Origin: Marinimicrobium sp.
GTDB taxonomy: Bacteria; Pseudomonadota; Gammaproteobacteria; Pseudomonadales; Cellvibrionaceae
Direction: 5' to 3'
Assembly (NCBI GenBank): GCA_027322215.1
Contig: DAHVRW010000003.1
Location: 1 to 42,006 of the forward strand
DNA length: 42,006 bases
Position numbers and translations under genes: made by a program. Shown piece by piece: positions 15,882 through 23,697 of this stretch. Each line of letters begins with the position of its first letter. Within the stretch, counting starts at the first letter, position 1. Below the pieces are notes generated by a model. That model was not told the origin of the DNA, did no database searches, and saw nothing but the letters and a program-made list of their open reading frames with translations.

Positions 15882-16931
15882 TTAGCCATAACCTTCGGGG
15901 TTTTGGGACTGCCAGCGCCACGCGTCTTCAACCATCCGGTCCAAATCAAACTCCGCTTGCCAGTCCAGTTCCCGGAGCGCCAAATCCGCATTGGCGAAAC
16001 AGCTGGCGATATCCCCCGGACGCCGGGGCACCACCCGGCAGGGCACCGCGCGCTCGCTGGCGCGCTCAAACGCCTCGACCACCTGGCGCACCGAATAGCC
16101 CCGGCCCGTGCCCAGGTTGTAGGTGTAAACGCCCTGCTCCGCCGACAACAGTGCCTGCAGCGCGGCAACGTGGCCCCGAGCGAGATCTACAACGTGTATG
16201 TAATCGCGTACGCCGGTGCCATCGATTGTGGGGTAATCGTCCCCAAAAATATTCAGCTCGGGCAGTTTGCCAATGGCGACCTGAGCTACAAAGGGCAGCA
16301 GGTTGTTGGGTATGCCGGCGGGGTCCTCGCCAATCCGGCCGCTTTCATGGGCGCCTATGGGGTTGAAGTAACGAAGCAAGCTGATGCGCCACTCGCTCAG
16401 GGGCGCCGCCGCCACATCCCGCAACAACTCCTCAATCATGAGCTTGCTGCGCCCGTAAGGGTTGGTGGCCGAGGTGGCAAAGGTTTCATCAATGGGCACC
16501 GAAACCGGATCGCCGTAAACCGTGGCAGAGGAACTGAAAATTAAGCGCCATACCTGAAATTTGGCCATCACTTCGGCCAGCGTCAGGGTGCTGCCGACAT
16601 TCTCCCGGTAATAGGTAAGCGGTATCTCGCTCGACTCACCCACGGCTTTCAGCCCGGCAAAATGCATGACGGCCGCAAAGTCATGGCTCGCGAACACCTT
16701 CTCCAGCGCCGCTCCATCATTCAGATCCTGCTCATAGAACACCGGCTCTTGCCCACCGATTTCGGCAATGCGCCGCACCGCCTCGTGCTTGCTGTTACTC
16801 AGGTTATCCACAATCACCGGACGGTAACCCGCGGCCATTAGCTCTACGCATACATGGCTGCCAATATAACCGGCACCTCCTGTTACCAGAATATCCCCTT
16901 GCGATGCCACTTTCTCTGCCACCGAATCCAT
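15882..16931 (-). CDS. galE: UDP-glucose 4-epimerase
   Basis: GalE interconverts UDP-glucose and UDP-galactose, supplying sugar nucleotides for surface polysaccharide and galactose use. It is a short-chain dehydrogenase-type enzyme with the NAD-binding motif TGGAGYIGSHVCVEL (about residues 17-31). The catalytic set is serine in IFSSSATVYGDP and Y159/K163 in NPYGRSK. The RYFNPIGAH and DGTGVRDYIHVVDLA motifs are specific to GalE. The 349-residue length is slightly long because of about a dozen extra N-terminal residues. It is convergent with the kinase gene and divergent from prkA. Confidence 0.95.
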   Translation of the reverse strand: MDSVAEKVASQGDILVTGGAGYIGSHVCVELMAAGYRPVIVDNLSNSKHEAVRRIAEIGGQEPVFYEQDLNDGAALEKVFASHDFAAVMHFAGLKAVGESSEIPLTYYRENVGSTLTLAEVMAKFQVWRLIFSSSATVYGDPVSVPIDETFATSATNPYGRSKLMIEELLRDVAAAPLSEWRISLLRYFNPIGAHESGRIGEDPAGIPNNLLPFVAQVAIGKLPELNIFGDDYPTIDGTGVRDYIHVVDLARGHVAALQALLSAEQGVYTYNLGTGRGYSVRQVVEAFERASERAVPCRVVPRRPGDIASCFANADLALRELDWQAEFDLDRMVEDAWRWQSQNPEGYG

Positions 16932-17013
16932 ACCGACTCCAATCCGTTAATGCCAAACGCGGCATTATCGCACAATTTTTTTACGCTAGCGGCAACGTCG
17001 ATCTTTTTTTCCG

Positions 17014-17060
17014 GTCAAAAAGTGCCGCCGCCAAAAAATGCCGCCATCAAAAAAAGAGAG
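17014..17060. repeat. 16-bp tandem repeat between galE and prkA
   Basis: GTCAAAAAGTGCCGCC (17014-17029) is followed at once by GCCAAAAAATGCCGCC (17030-17045) and a third, decayed unit starting ATCAAAAAAAG. The two full units differ at two positions. The repeat lies in the 367-bp divergent region. Besides this, that region holds an inverted repeat at 17100-17118 and a promoter-like element at 17195-17204, and I see no gene in it. Confidence 0.5.
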
Positions 17061-17099
17061 TTGCGCTACAGCGTACAGGATGGACTGAATATTGCGGCC

Positions 17100-17118
17100 G
17101 TTTTGTTGGCGACAAAAC
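17100..17118. promoter_or_regulatory. Perfect 7-bp inverted repeat, possible operator, galE-prkA gap
   Basis: GTTTTGT (17100-17106) and ACAAAAC (17112-17118) are perfect inverted repeats around TGGCG. The arms are AT-rich and no T-tract follows, which fits a protein-binding site better than a terminator. It lies about 80 bp upstream of the prkA -10 candidate. The binding protein is unknown. Confidence 0.3.
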
Positions 17119-17194
17119 GCAGGCCTCAGTCACACCATGCCACATGATCCATAAAAATATTTTCGCCAAACGACTAACCCACAGTAAATTGCCG

Positions 17195-17204
17195 CTATGC
17201 TTAA
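17195..17204 (+). promoter_or_regulatory. Sigma-S-like -10 element upstream of prkA
   Basis: CTATGCTTAA matches the extended -10 preferred by RpoS (CTATACTTAA) with one mismatch and lies about 95 nt before the prkA ATG. The E. coli orthologues yeaGH are RpoS-dependent, which supports the reading. No convincing -35 hexamer is seen, as is common for such promoters. The prkA ATG itself has a GAGGA Shine-Dalgarno sequence. Confidence 0.4.
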
Positions 17205-17298
17205 TGGACGGGCTCGGCGGCTCAGACACACTTGTTTCGGAGCGAACAAAAAACTACTGTGTAACCTATCGCCCTTAGCCAAGCGTGAGGACTGATTC

Positions 17299-19221
17299 AT
17301 GACTATTTTTAATCATTATCGTGAACGCTACGCTGCTACACGCCAGGAAGAAATGAGCATTCAGGAGTACCTGAATCTGTGCAAGGAAGATCCGAGCGCC
17401 TACGCCACGGCCGCCGAGCGCATGCTAATGGCCATCGGGGAACCTGAGTTGGTGGACACGTCTCGCGACCCGAGATTAAGCCGCATCTTTTCCAACAAAA
17501 TCGTCAAACGCTACAAAACCTTCAGCGAATTCTACGGCATGGAAGAATGCATCGAGAAAATGGTGTCGTTCTTCAAACACGCCGCCCAGGGTCTGGAGGA
17601 AAAGAAACAAATTCTGTACTTGCTCGGCCCCGTGGGCGGAGGAAAATCATCGCTAGCGGAAAAGCTCAAAGAGCTGATGCAGCAGATGCCTATCTACTGT
17701 TTAAAAGGCTCGCCTATTTTTGAGTCGCCCCTGGGCCTGTTCAACCCGGACGAGGACGGCGTGATTCTGGAAGAAGACTATGGCATCCCGCGGCGCTACC
17801 TGAACACAATCATGTCTCCCTGGGCTGTAAAACGATTGCATGAGTTTGAGGGCGATATCAGTCAGTTTCGTGTTGTGAAAACGTATCCCTCCATTTTGGA
17901 TCAGGTCGCGATTTCTAAAACGGAGCCCGGCGACGAAAACAATCAGGACATTTCTTCTTTGGTGGGCAAGGTGGACATCCGGAAGCTGGAAGATTACCCC
18001 CAGAATGACCCGGACGCCTACAGCTTCTCCGGCGGATTGAGCCGATCAAATCAGGGCTTGATGGAATTTGTGGAGATGTTTAAAGCGCCCATCAAGGTTC
18101 TGCACCCGTTGTTAACGGCGACGCAGGAAGGTAACTACAACAGCACCGAAGGCTTGGGCGCCATTCCCTTCGATGGCATTATCCTCGCCCACTCGAACGA
18201 GTCCGAATGGCAGACGTTTAAAAACAACCGTAACAACGAAGCGTTTCTGGATCGGGTATATATCGTCAAAGTGCCCTATTGTTTGCGGGTATCCGAAGAG
18301 GTAAAAATTTACGAAAAACTTTTGCAGAACAGCTCATTGGAACGCGCTCAGTGCGCACCGGATACGCTGCGCATGCTGGCTAAATTTATTATTCTTTCGC
18401 GCCTAAGTGAGCCAGACAACTCCAGCATTTATTCCAAAATGCGCGTCTACGACGGCGAAAGCCTCAAAGATACAGACCCCAAAGCCAAGTCCATTCAGGA
18501 GTACCGGGATGCCGCTGGAGTGGACGAAGGGATGAGCGGCCTATCCACACGCTTTGCATTTAAAATTCTGTCAAAGGTATTTAATTTCGACCCGACCGAA
18601 GTTGCGGCCAACCCCGTGCACTTGCTCTACGTGCTGGAACAACAGATCGAGCAGGAGCAATTCCCACCCGAAGTACGCGAGCGCTACCTGGGTTTCATCA
18701 AGCAGTATCTGGCGCCTCGGTATGTGGACTTTATCGGCAAAGAGATTCAAACCGCGTACCTGGAATCCTACACCGAATACGGGCAAAACATTTTTGACCG
18801 ATACGTGACGTTCGCCGACTTCTGGATACAAGATCAGGAATACCGCGACCCAGACACCGGCGAGATACTGGACCGCGCATCGCTCAACCAAGAGTTGGAA
18901 AAAATCGAAAAGCCCGCCGGAATCAGCAACCCTAAAGATTTTCGAAACGAGATCGTCAATTTTGTTCTCCGTGCCCGGGCCAATAACGAGGGGCGTAATC
19001 CGGCCTGGAACAGTTACGAGAAACTGCGCTCAGTGATTGAGCAAAAGATGTTCTCCAATACGGAGGATCTTCTGCCGGTGGTTTCATTCAATGCCAAAGC
19101 GTCCACGTCCGATCAGAAGAAGCACCAGGATTTCGTGGCGCGTATGATCGAGCGAGGCTATACGGAGAAACAGGTACGTCTGCTGTCCGAGTGGTATCTG
19201 CGGGTGCGCAAATCGCAATAG
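17299..19221 (+). CDS. prkA: PrkA family serine protein kinase (YeaG)
   Basis: PrkA/YeaG proteins combine an AAA-type ATPase fold with a kinase-like C-terminal domain and act in stationary-phase and nitrogen-stress responses in enteric bacteria. The Walker A motif is GPVGGGKSS (residues 110-118), and conserved flanking stretches include RYKTFSEFYGMEECIEKMV and the substrate-loop region SPIFESPLGLF. The 640-residue length is normal. It is the first of three co-oriented genes, prkA-yeaH-spoVR, an arrangement kept in many proteobacteria. Kinase activity is established for some family members; the cellular substrate here is unknown. Confidence 0.95.
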   Translation: MTIFNHYRERYAATRQEEMSIQEYLNLCKEDPSAYATAAERMLMAIGEPELVDTSRDPRLSRIFSNKIVKRYKTFSEFYGMEECIEKMVSFFKHAAQGLEEKKQILYLLGPVGGGKSSLAEKLKELMQQMPIYCLKGSPIFESPLGLFNPDEDGVILEEDYGIPRRYLNTIMSPWAVKRLHEFEGDISQFRVVKTYPSILDQVAISKTEPGDENNQDISSLVGKVDIRKLEDYPQNDPDAYSFSGGLSRSNQGLMEFVEMFKAPIKVLHPLLTATQEGNYNSTEGLGAIPFDGIILAHSNESEWQTFKNNRNNEAFLDRVYIVKVPYCLRVSEEVKIYEKLLQNSSLERAQCAPDTLRMLAKFIILSRLSEPDNSSIYSKMRVYDGESLKDTDPKAKSIQEYRDAAGVDEGMSGLSTRFAFKILSKVFNFDPTEVAANPVHLLYVLEQQIEQEQFPPEVRERYLGFIKQYLAPRYVDFIGKEIQTAYLESYTEYGQNIFDRYVTFADFWIQDQEYRDPDTGEILDRASLNQELEKIEKPAGISNPKDFRNEIVNFVLRARANNEGRNPAWNSYEKLRSVIEQKMFSNTEDLLPVVSFNAKASTSDQKKHQDFVARMIERGYTEKQVRLLSEWYLRVRKSQ

Positions 19222-19226
19222 CGGCG

Positions 19227-19244
19227 CGGCAGAATATTCTGCCG
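19227..19244 (+). repeat. Perfect 18-bp palindrome between prkA and yeaH
   Basis: CGGCAGAATATTCTGCCG is fully palindromic and begins five nt after the prkA stop. As RNA it folds into a 7-bp stem with a four-base loop. No T-tract follows, so it more likely protects the prkA 3' end or marks processing than terminates transcription. Confidence 0.5.
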
Positions 19245-19319
19245 CCGAACACTGTGCGTACCACCATCAGGAACTGATGCAGAACGTCGTCGCAGTCAGT
19301 CTCTGTCAGGGGTATTTTT

Positions 19320-20606
19320 ATGAGCCACATAATCGACCGCCGTCTCAACGCCAAAAACAAAAGTGCCGTTAACCGGCAGAGGTTTTTACAACGATACCGG
19401 GAGCACATCAAAAAGGCGGTAGCCGACGCCATGGCCCAGCGTTCGATTACCGATATGGAACAAGGCGAAAAGATCAGTATTCCCTCACGGGATGTTCAGG
19501 AGCCCGTTTTTCAACACGGCCGGGGCGGCCGGCGTGAGAATGTGTTACCGGGCAATAAGGAGTTCGTCGCTGGCGATAAAATTTCCCGCCCTCCGCCTGG
19601 GGGCACCGGCGCGGGTGGTTCTGAGGCCAGCGATCAGGGTGAAGGGCAGGACGACTTCGTGTTTCAGATTTCTCAGGCCGAATTTCTCGACTTTATGTTT
19701 GACGACCTCGCCCTGCCCAATCTTGTCAAACGCCAACTCAGCGGTACCACCGATTTTACGCGACACAGAGCCGGTTACAGCAACCATGGAAATCCTGGGC
19801 AACTGAACGTGGTTCGTTCCATGCGCTCGGCTCACGCCCGGCGCATCGCGTTGACGGCGAGTAAGCGCCGGCGCCTAAAAGCTCTGGAGAAGGAGCTACA
19901 ACAAGAGCGTGAGAACGCGGATATTTTGTACAACCCAAAGCGGGTTTCCGAGTTGGAAGAAGAGATTTCACGAGTGCGGGATAAGATTCAGCGCGTTCCC
20001 TGGCTTGATACCTTCGACCTTAAATACAACCTGCACGTCAAACACCCAACACCCCACAGCAAGGCCGTTATGTTTTGTCTGATGGACGTTTCCGGCTCCA
20101 TGACCCAAGACACCAAAGACATCGCCAAACGATTCTTTATCCTCTTGTACCTGTTCCTGCAACGAAACTACGAGCACACGGAGCTGGTATTTATCCGCCA
20201 CCACACGAGCGCCAAAGAGGTGGATGAGCATGAGTTTTTTTACTCTCGGGAAACCGGCGGCACCATCGTATCGAGCGCACTGCGTTTGATGCAGGACATT
20301 ATGGCCGAGCGCTACCCCGCCGACCAATGGAACATCTATGGCGCCCAGGCCTCCGACGGGGACAACTGGAACGAAGACTCCGCTGTGTGCCACCGCCTGC
20401 TCACCGAGTCTATTCTGCCGAAGGCTCAGTACTTCTCGTACATCGAAATCACCCAGCGGGAACACCAGGCACTTTGGTACGAATACCAATCGGTAAAAAC
20501 TCGCTTCCCAGAGCTGTTTGCCATGCAACAAATTACCGAGGCGCGGGATATTTATCCGGTATTCCGCGAACTGTTTCATAAAGACATTCGCAAACAGGCA
20601 GGTTAA
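19320..20606 (+). CDS. yeaH: YeaH/YhbH family protein (DUF444) with von Willebrand A-like domain
   Basis: The 428-residue protein belongs to the DUF444 family that accompanies PrkA. The N-terminal third is polar, with a glycine-rich stretch [12 protein letters not shown] near residues 91-102. A coiled-coil-prone segment (about 182-222) precedes a VWA-like domain whose metal-binding MIDAS motif is DVSGSM at 256-261, after VMFCLM. The C-terminus contains the [19 protein letters not shown]-like conserved region. Its molecular role is undefined; VWA domains usually mediate protein interaction. SpoVR begins 3 nt after the stop. Confidence 0.93.
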   Translation: MSHIIDRRLNAKNKSAVNRQRFLQRYREHIKKAVADAMAQRSITDMEQGEKISIPSRDVQEPVFQHGRGGRRENVLPGNKEFVAGDKISRPPPGGTGAGGSEASDQGEGQDDFVFQISQAEFLDFMFDDLALPNLVKRQLSGTTDFTRHRAGYSNHGNPGQLNVVRSMRSAHARRIALTASKRRRLKALEKELQQERENADILYNPKRVSELEEEISRVRDKIQRVPWLDTFDLKYNLHVKHPTPHSKAVMFCLMDVSGSMTQDTKDIAKRFFILLYLFLQRNYEHTELVFIRHHTSAKEVDEHEFFYSRETGGTIVSSALRLMQDIMAERYPADQWNIYGAQASDGDNWNEDSAVCHRLLTESILPKAQYFSYIEITQREHQALWYEYQSVKTRFPELFAMQQITEARDIYPVFRELFHKDIRKQAG

Positions 20607-20609
20607 CTT

Positions 20610-22124
20610 ATGGGCGTACGCACCCCTATATCCACCACCTCCGAATGGACTTTTGAGCTGATCCAGGCCTACGACCAGGCAATCGGTGAAATCGCGGCCC
20701 AATACGGCTTGGACACGTACCCCAATCAAATTGAGATCATTAGCTCAGAACAGATGATGGATGCCTACGCCGCCTCAGGTATGCCGCTGGGCTACCATCA
20801 TTGGTCCTACGGGAAGCAGTTCGTATCCATCGAAAACGCTTACAAGCGCGGTCAAATGGGACTCGCCTATGAGCTGGTCATTAACTCCAACCCCTGTATT
20901 GCCTACCTCATGGAAGAGAACACCATGGCCATGCAAGCGTTGGTTATCGCCCATGCGTGTTACGGACACAATTCGTTCTTTAAAGGCAACTACCTGTTTC
21001 GGACCTGGACCGACGCTGAATCAATTATTGATTATTTTCTATTCGCCAAACATTACATCGCCGAGTGCGAGGAGCGCTACGGCGTGGACACGGTAGAAAA
21101 GATTCTCGATTCTTGTCACGCCCTGATGAACTACGGCGTGGACCGCTATCGACGTCCATCGCCCATTTCGGCGACGGCAGAACGCGCGCGCCAAAAAGAG
21201 CGCGAGATGCTTATGCAACAGCAGGTGAACGACCTGTGGCGAACCATACCCACCCAAGCGAGCCAAGAACGCCACACACGCCCTTCACACTCGAACTACC
21301 CAAGCGAGCCGCAGGAGAACCTGCTGTACTTTATCGAGAAGAACGCGCCTTTGCTGGAGCCTTGGCAACGGGAAATCGTACGCATCGTACGCAAGGTGGC
21401 GCAGTATTTTTATCCGCAACGCCAAACACAGGTTATGAACGAGGGCTGGGCGACATTCTGGCACTACACACTGCTCAATGAGCTGTACGACCGGGGTTTA
21501 GTCACCGAAGGGTTTATCCTGGAGTTTTTACAATCCCATGCCGGCGTGATCTATCAACCGCCGTTCGACCATCCCGGTTACAGCGGGATCAACCCGTACA
21601 CTCTGGGGTTCAGCATGATGCAGGATATTCGCCGGATCTGCGAAAACCCCACTGATGAAGACCGGTATTGGTTTCCTGATATCGCCGGCAGCGATTGGCG
21701 GAGTACGCTGGATTTCGCCATGCGTAACTTTAAAGACGAGAGTTTTATCCTTCAATTTCTGTCCCCTCGAGTCATCCGGGACCTGAAACTATTTTCCATT
21801 ATTGACGATGATCGAGAGGCCCACATAGAGGTGGGCGCGATTCACGATGAACAGGGTTACCGGGCGGTGCGGGAAGCTCTGGCGGAGCATTACAACCTCG
21901 GCAGTCGGGAACCCAATATCCAGGTCCACTCGGTGAACCTTCGAGGCGACCGTTCCTTGACGCTCCACCACAGTCGCCACGACCGCAAACCGCTGGATGA
22001 ATCCGCGCAGGAGGTGCTGCGTCATCTACACCGTTTGTGGGGCTTCGAAGTGCGTTTATATTCCATCGAGAATGAGCGTATTGTGCAAACTTTCCATTGC
22101 CCAATCGCCTACAACGAGCTCTGA
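20610..22124 (+). CDS. SpoVR family protein (YcgB)
   Basis: SpoVR proteins were first described in Bacillus spore cortex formation, but this cytoplasmic family is widespread in non-sporulating bacteria and its activity is unknown. The sequence is very close to E. coli YcgB over its whole 504 residues. Shared stretches include LDTYPNQIEIISSEQMMDAY, INSNPCIAYLMEENT, HACYGHNSFFKGNYLFRTW, NEGWATFWHYTLLNELYD and WFPDIAGSDW. The histidine and acidic-rich motifs look like a metal-enzyme site, which is inference. It is the third gene of the prkA module and probably cotranslated with yeaH. Confidence 0.94.
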   Translation: MGVRTPISTTSEWTFELIQAYDQAIGEIAAQYGLDTYPNQIEIISSEQMMDAYAASGMPLGYHHWSYGKQFVSIENAYKRGQMGLAYELVINSNPCIAYLMEENTMAMQALVIAHACYGHNSFFKGNYLFRTWTDAESIIDYFLFAKHYIAECEERYGVDTVEKILDSCHALMNYGVDRYRRPSPISATAERARQKEREMLMQQQVNDLWRTIPTQASQERHTRPSHSNYPSEPQENLLYFIEKNAPLLEPWQREIVRIVRKVAQYFYPQRQTQVMNEGWATFWHYTLLNELYDRGLVTEGFILEFLQSHAGVIYQPPFDHPGYSGINPYTLGFSMMQDIRRICENPTDEDRYWFPDIAGSDWRSTLDFAMRNFKDESFILQFLSPRVIRDLKLFSIIDDDREAHIEVGAIHDEQGYRAVREALAEHYNLGSREPNIQVHSVNLRGDRSLTLHHSRHDRKPLDESAQEVLRHLHRLWGFEVRLYSIENERIVQTFHCPIAYNEL

Positions 22125-22150
22125 TCCAAACGGGCGCTACCGGGCGGACA

Positions 22151-23128
22151 TCAAGCCGAGCAGCGTGCCGGCTCCACGTGCTGGCGCTTTACCCAGCGGC
22201 CGTTCTGCTTCACCACTTCAAAACGAGCCCATTCGCGGAACGCTTCCGGGGTGCACAGCCCCGAGTCGGCGCCATCGCCCCCGGCTATGGTTTTGTATGC
22301 CACCCGCCCCGTTGTCGCCTGTTCCGGATTTTCGACTTTAATAATCTGGCGAACACACCAGCGTTTGCCCACTTCACCGTTACTGTAAAAGCTTCCCTGG
22401 GCCAACGTTTGAGGATGGGTCACATGCTCCTGGGCATGCTCGCTGGCCAGCTCCATCAATTCCACGAGCTCTTCCGTGCTGATATCCACGTACGTGTTCA
22501 AGCGCTCCATCGCGGCCGCCAGGTCTTCCTGGGTCAAGGCGATGCCCCCACGCGGTTGAGGCTGAGGAGTCTGGCCAATATGGCTCCAGTGCGCCGGATA
22601 TCGACGCCAGGCAAAAAAACCATTGAACACCACCGCCGCGACCACCAGATTGACAGCATTGATCAGCACCGGCGTTACCACGTAAGCATACCCCAGGGCG
22701 TGCAGCTCAGGCCCGCCGATGACCGCTGCCAGGGCCGTGGCTCCGCCGGGCGGATGGATGCAGCGCAAATAATACATAGCGGCCACCGCCACGCCGACCG
22801 ACAGCGCTGCCGCCCAAAACAGATTGGGAATGACTAACTGGCAAGTGACGCCAACGATCGCCGAGACGACGTGTCCGCCCACGACCGCCCAAGGCTGAGA
22901 CAAGGCCCCGTGGGGTACGGCGAACAACAATACGGCGGTGGCCCCCATCGACGCCAACATCAAAAGCGCCCCCAGGTTACTTAAATACCAGCTGGACACG
23001 GCGTACACGGTGAGCACACCAATAAACGCACCCGCCGAAGACACCAGCTTTTCCGTATGGGTAGTGGTATTTTTAGGGATTCCTAGCAGGGCATAACATT
23101 CGCGCGCAATACGCCAAACTTTGGACAC
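22151..23128 (-). CDS. HPP family membrane protein with a C-terminal soluble domain
   Basis: The N-terminal half (residues about 28-172) has five or so hydrophobic segments and the family signature LRCIHPPGGATALAAV, with the HPP triad at 125-127. HPP proteins are integral membrane proteins; some plant and cyanobacterial members have been linked to nitrite transport. The C-terminal 125 residues are soluble. They start with a helical part (TQEDLAAAMERLNTYVDIS) and end in a segment rich in aromatic and charged residues (RWCVRQIIKVENPEQ). I do not recognise a CBS domain there. The start is a GTG with GAGG 7 nt upstream. The gene converges on spoVR across 26 bp. Confidence 0.88.
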   Translation of the reverse strand: MSKVWRIARECYALLGIPKNTTTHTEKLVSSAGAFIGVLTVYAVSSWYLSNLGALLMLASMGATAVLLFAVPHGALSQPWAVVGGHVVSAIVGVTCQLVIPNLFWAAALSVGVAVAAMYYLRCIHPPGGATALAAVIGGPELHALGYAYVVTPVLINAVNLVVAAVVFNGFFAWRRYPAHWSHIGQTPQPQPRGGIALTQEDLAAAMERLNTYVDISTEELVELMELASEHAQEHVTHPQTLAQGSFYSNGEVGKRWCVRQIIKVENPEQATTGRVAYKTIAGGDGADSGLCTPEAFREWARFEVVKQNGRWVKRQHVEPARCSA

Positions 23129-23251
23129 TCAGGGGCCTCGTCGTAAAAAATCGGGCACCTATGATAGTCGGCGGCGCGTTTTGGAGCAATTGGCAGCCCC
23201 TGCCCGTTGCGGTTAAGCTGACCCTAATCGCCCAACCGTTCCGGAGGCATG

Positions 23252-23521
23252 ATGGACAAAACCATTCGACACGAACCCGACGCGGACCGCTTTACGGTAG
23301 CCACCGGCGGCGAGCCCGCGGTGTTGGACTATCAATTATTACCAGCGGTGAACGCCAGCGGCCCCATGACGGTGGACTTCACCTCCACCTATGTTCCGGC
23401 CGCTTATCGCGGCCAAGGCATCGCGGAAGCCTTGGTGCGCCACGGACTGCGCTGGGCAAAAGGGCAGGGTTATGACATTCAGGCCAGTTGCTGGTATGTG
23501 GCAAAGTTTTTACGCCGCTGA
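23252..23521 (+). CDS. Small GNAT-like N-acetyltransferase (YjdJ/NATD1 type)
   Basis: The 89-residue protein matches the compact GCN5-like family. Features are an N-terminal beta meander (HEPDADRFTVATGG), a strand with MTVDFTSTYVPAAYRGQGIAEALVRHGL carrying the acetyl-CoA loop RGQGIA, and a C-terminal conserved CWYVAKFL. Two ATGs are adjacent; GGAGG at 23243-23247 leaves only 1 nt before the first but 4 nt before the second, so I chose the second. Substrate is unknown. It stands alone, divergent from the HPP gene and convergent with aguA. Confidence 0.88.
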   Translation: MDKTIRHEPDADRFTVATGGEPAVLDYQLLPAVNASGPMTVDFTSTYVPAAYRGQGIAEALVRHGLRWAKGQGYDIQASCWYVAKFLRR

Positions 23522-23611
23522 GGACAAGGCCCGGCACTGAGAGCACGGTCGAGATAACCCCACAAGGCGGCGTTCTTGCGAAGCGCCGGGGGATAAGAGC
23601 GGGATAAGAAC

Positions 23612-23670
23612 GGCGAACAAGAATGACGTGTTCGCCTCGTCATGGAGCGCCGCATAAATTGCGACGCTCC
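23612..23670. repeat. Two adjacent hairpins between convergent GNAT and alpha-glucuronidase genes
   Basis: GGCGAACA (23612-23619) pairs with TGTTCGCC (23629-23636). A second stem, GGAGCG plus CGCA (23644-23654), pairs with TGCG plus CGCTCC (23660-23670) with one mismatch. Neither is followed by a T-tract on either strand. They fill the 176-bp convergent gap and may act as 3'-end barriers for both genes or be a degenerate repetitive element. Confidence 0.4.
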
Positions 23671-23697
23671 CGCCGCCACTGAACAATCGACTTCCGG

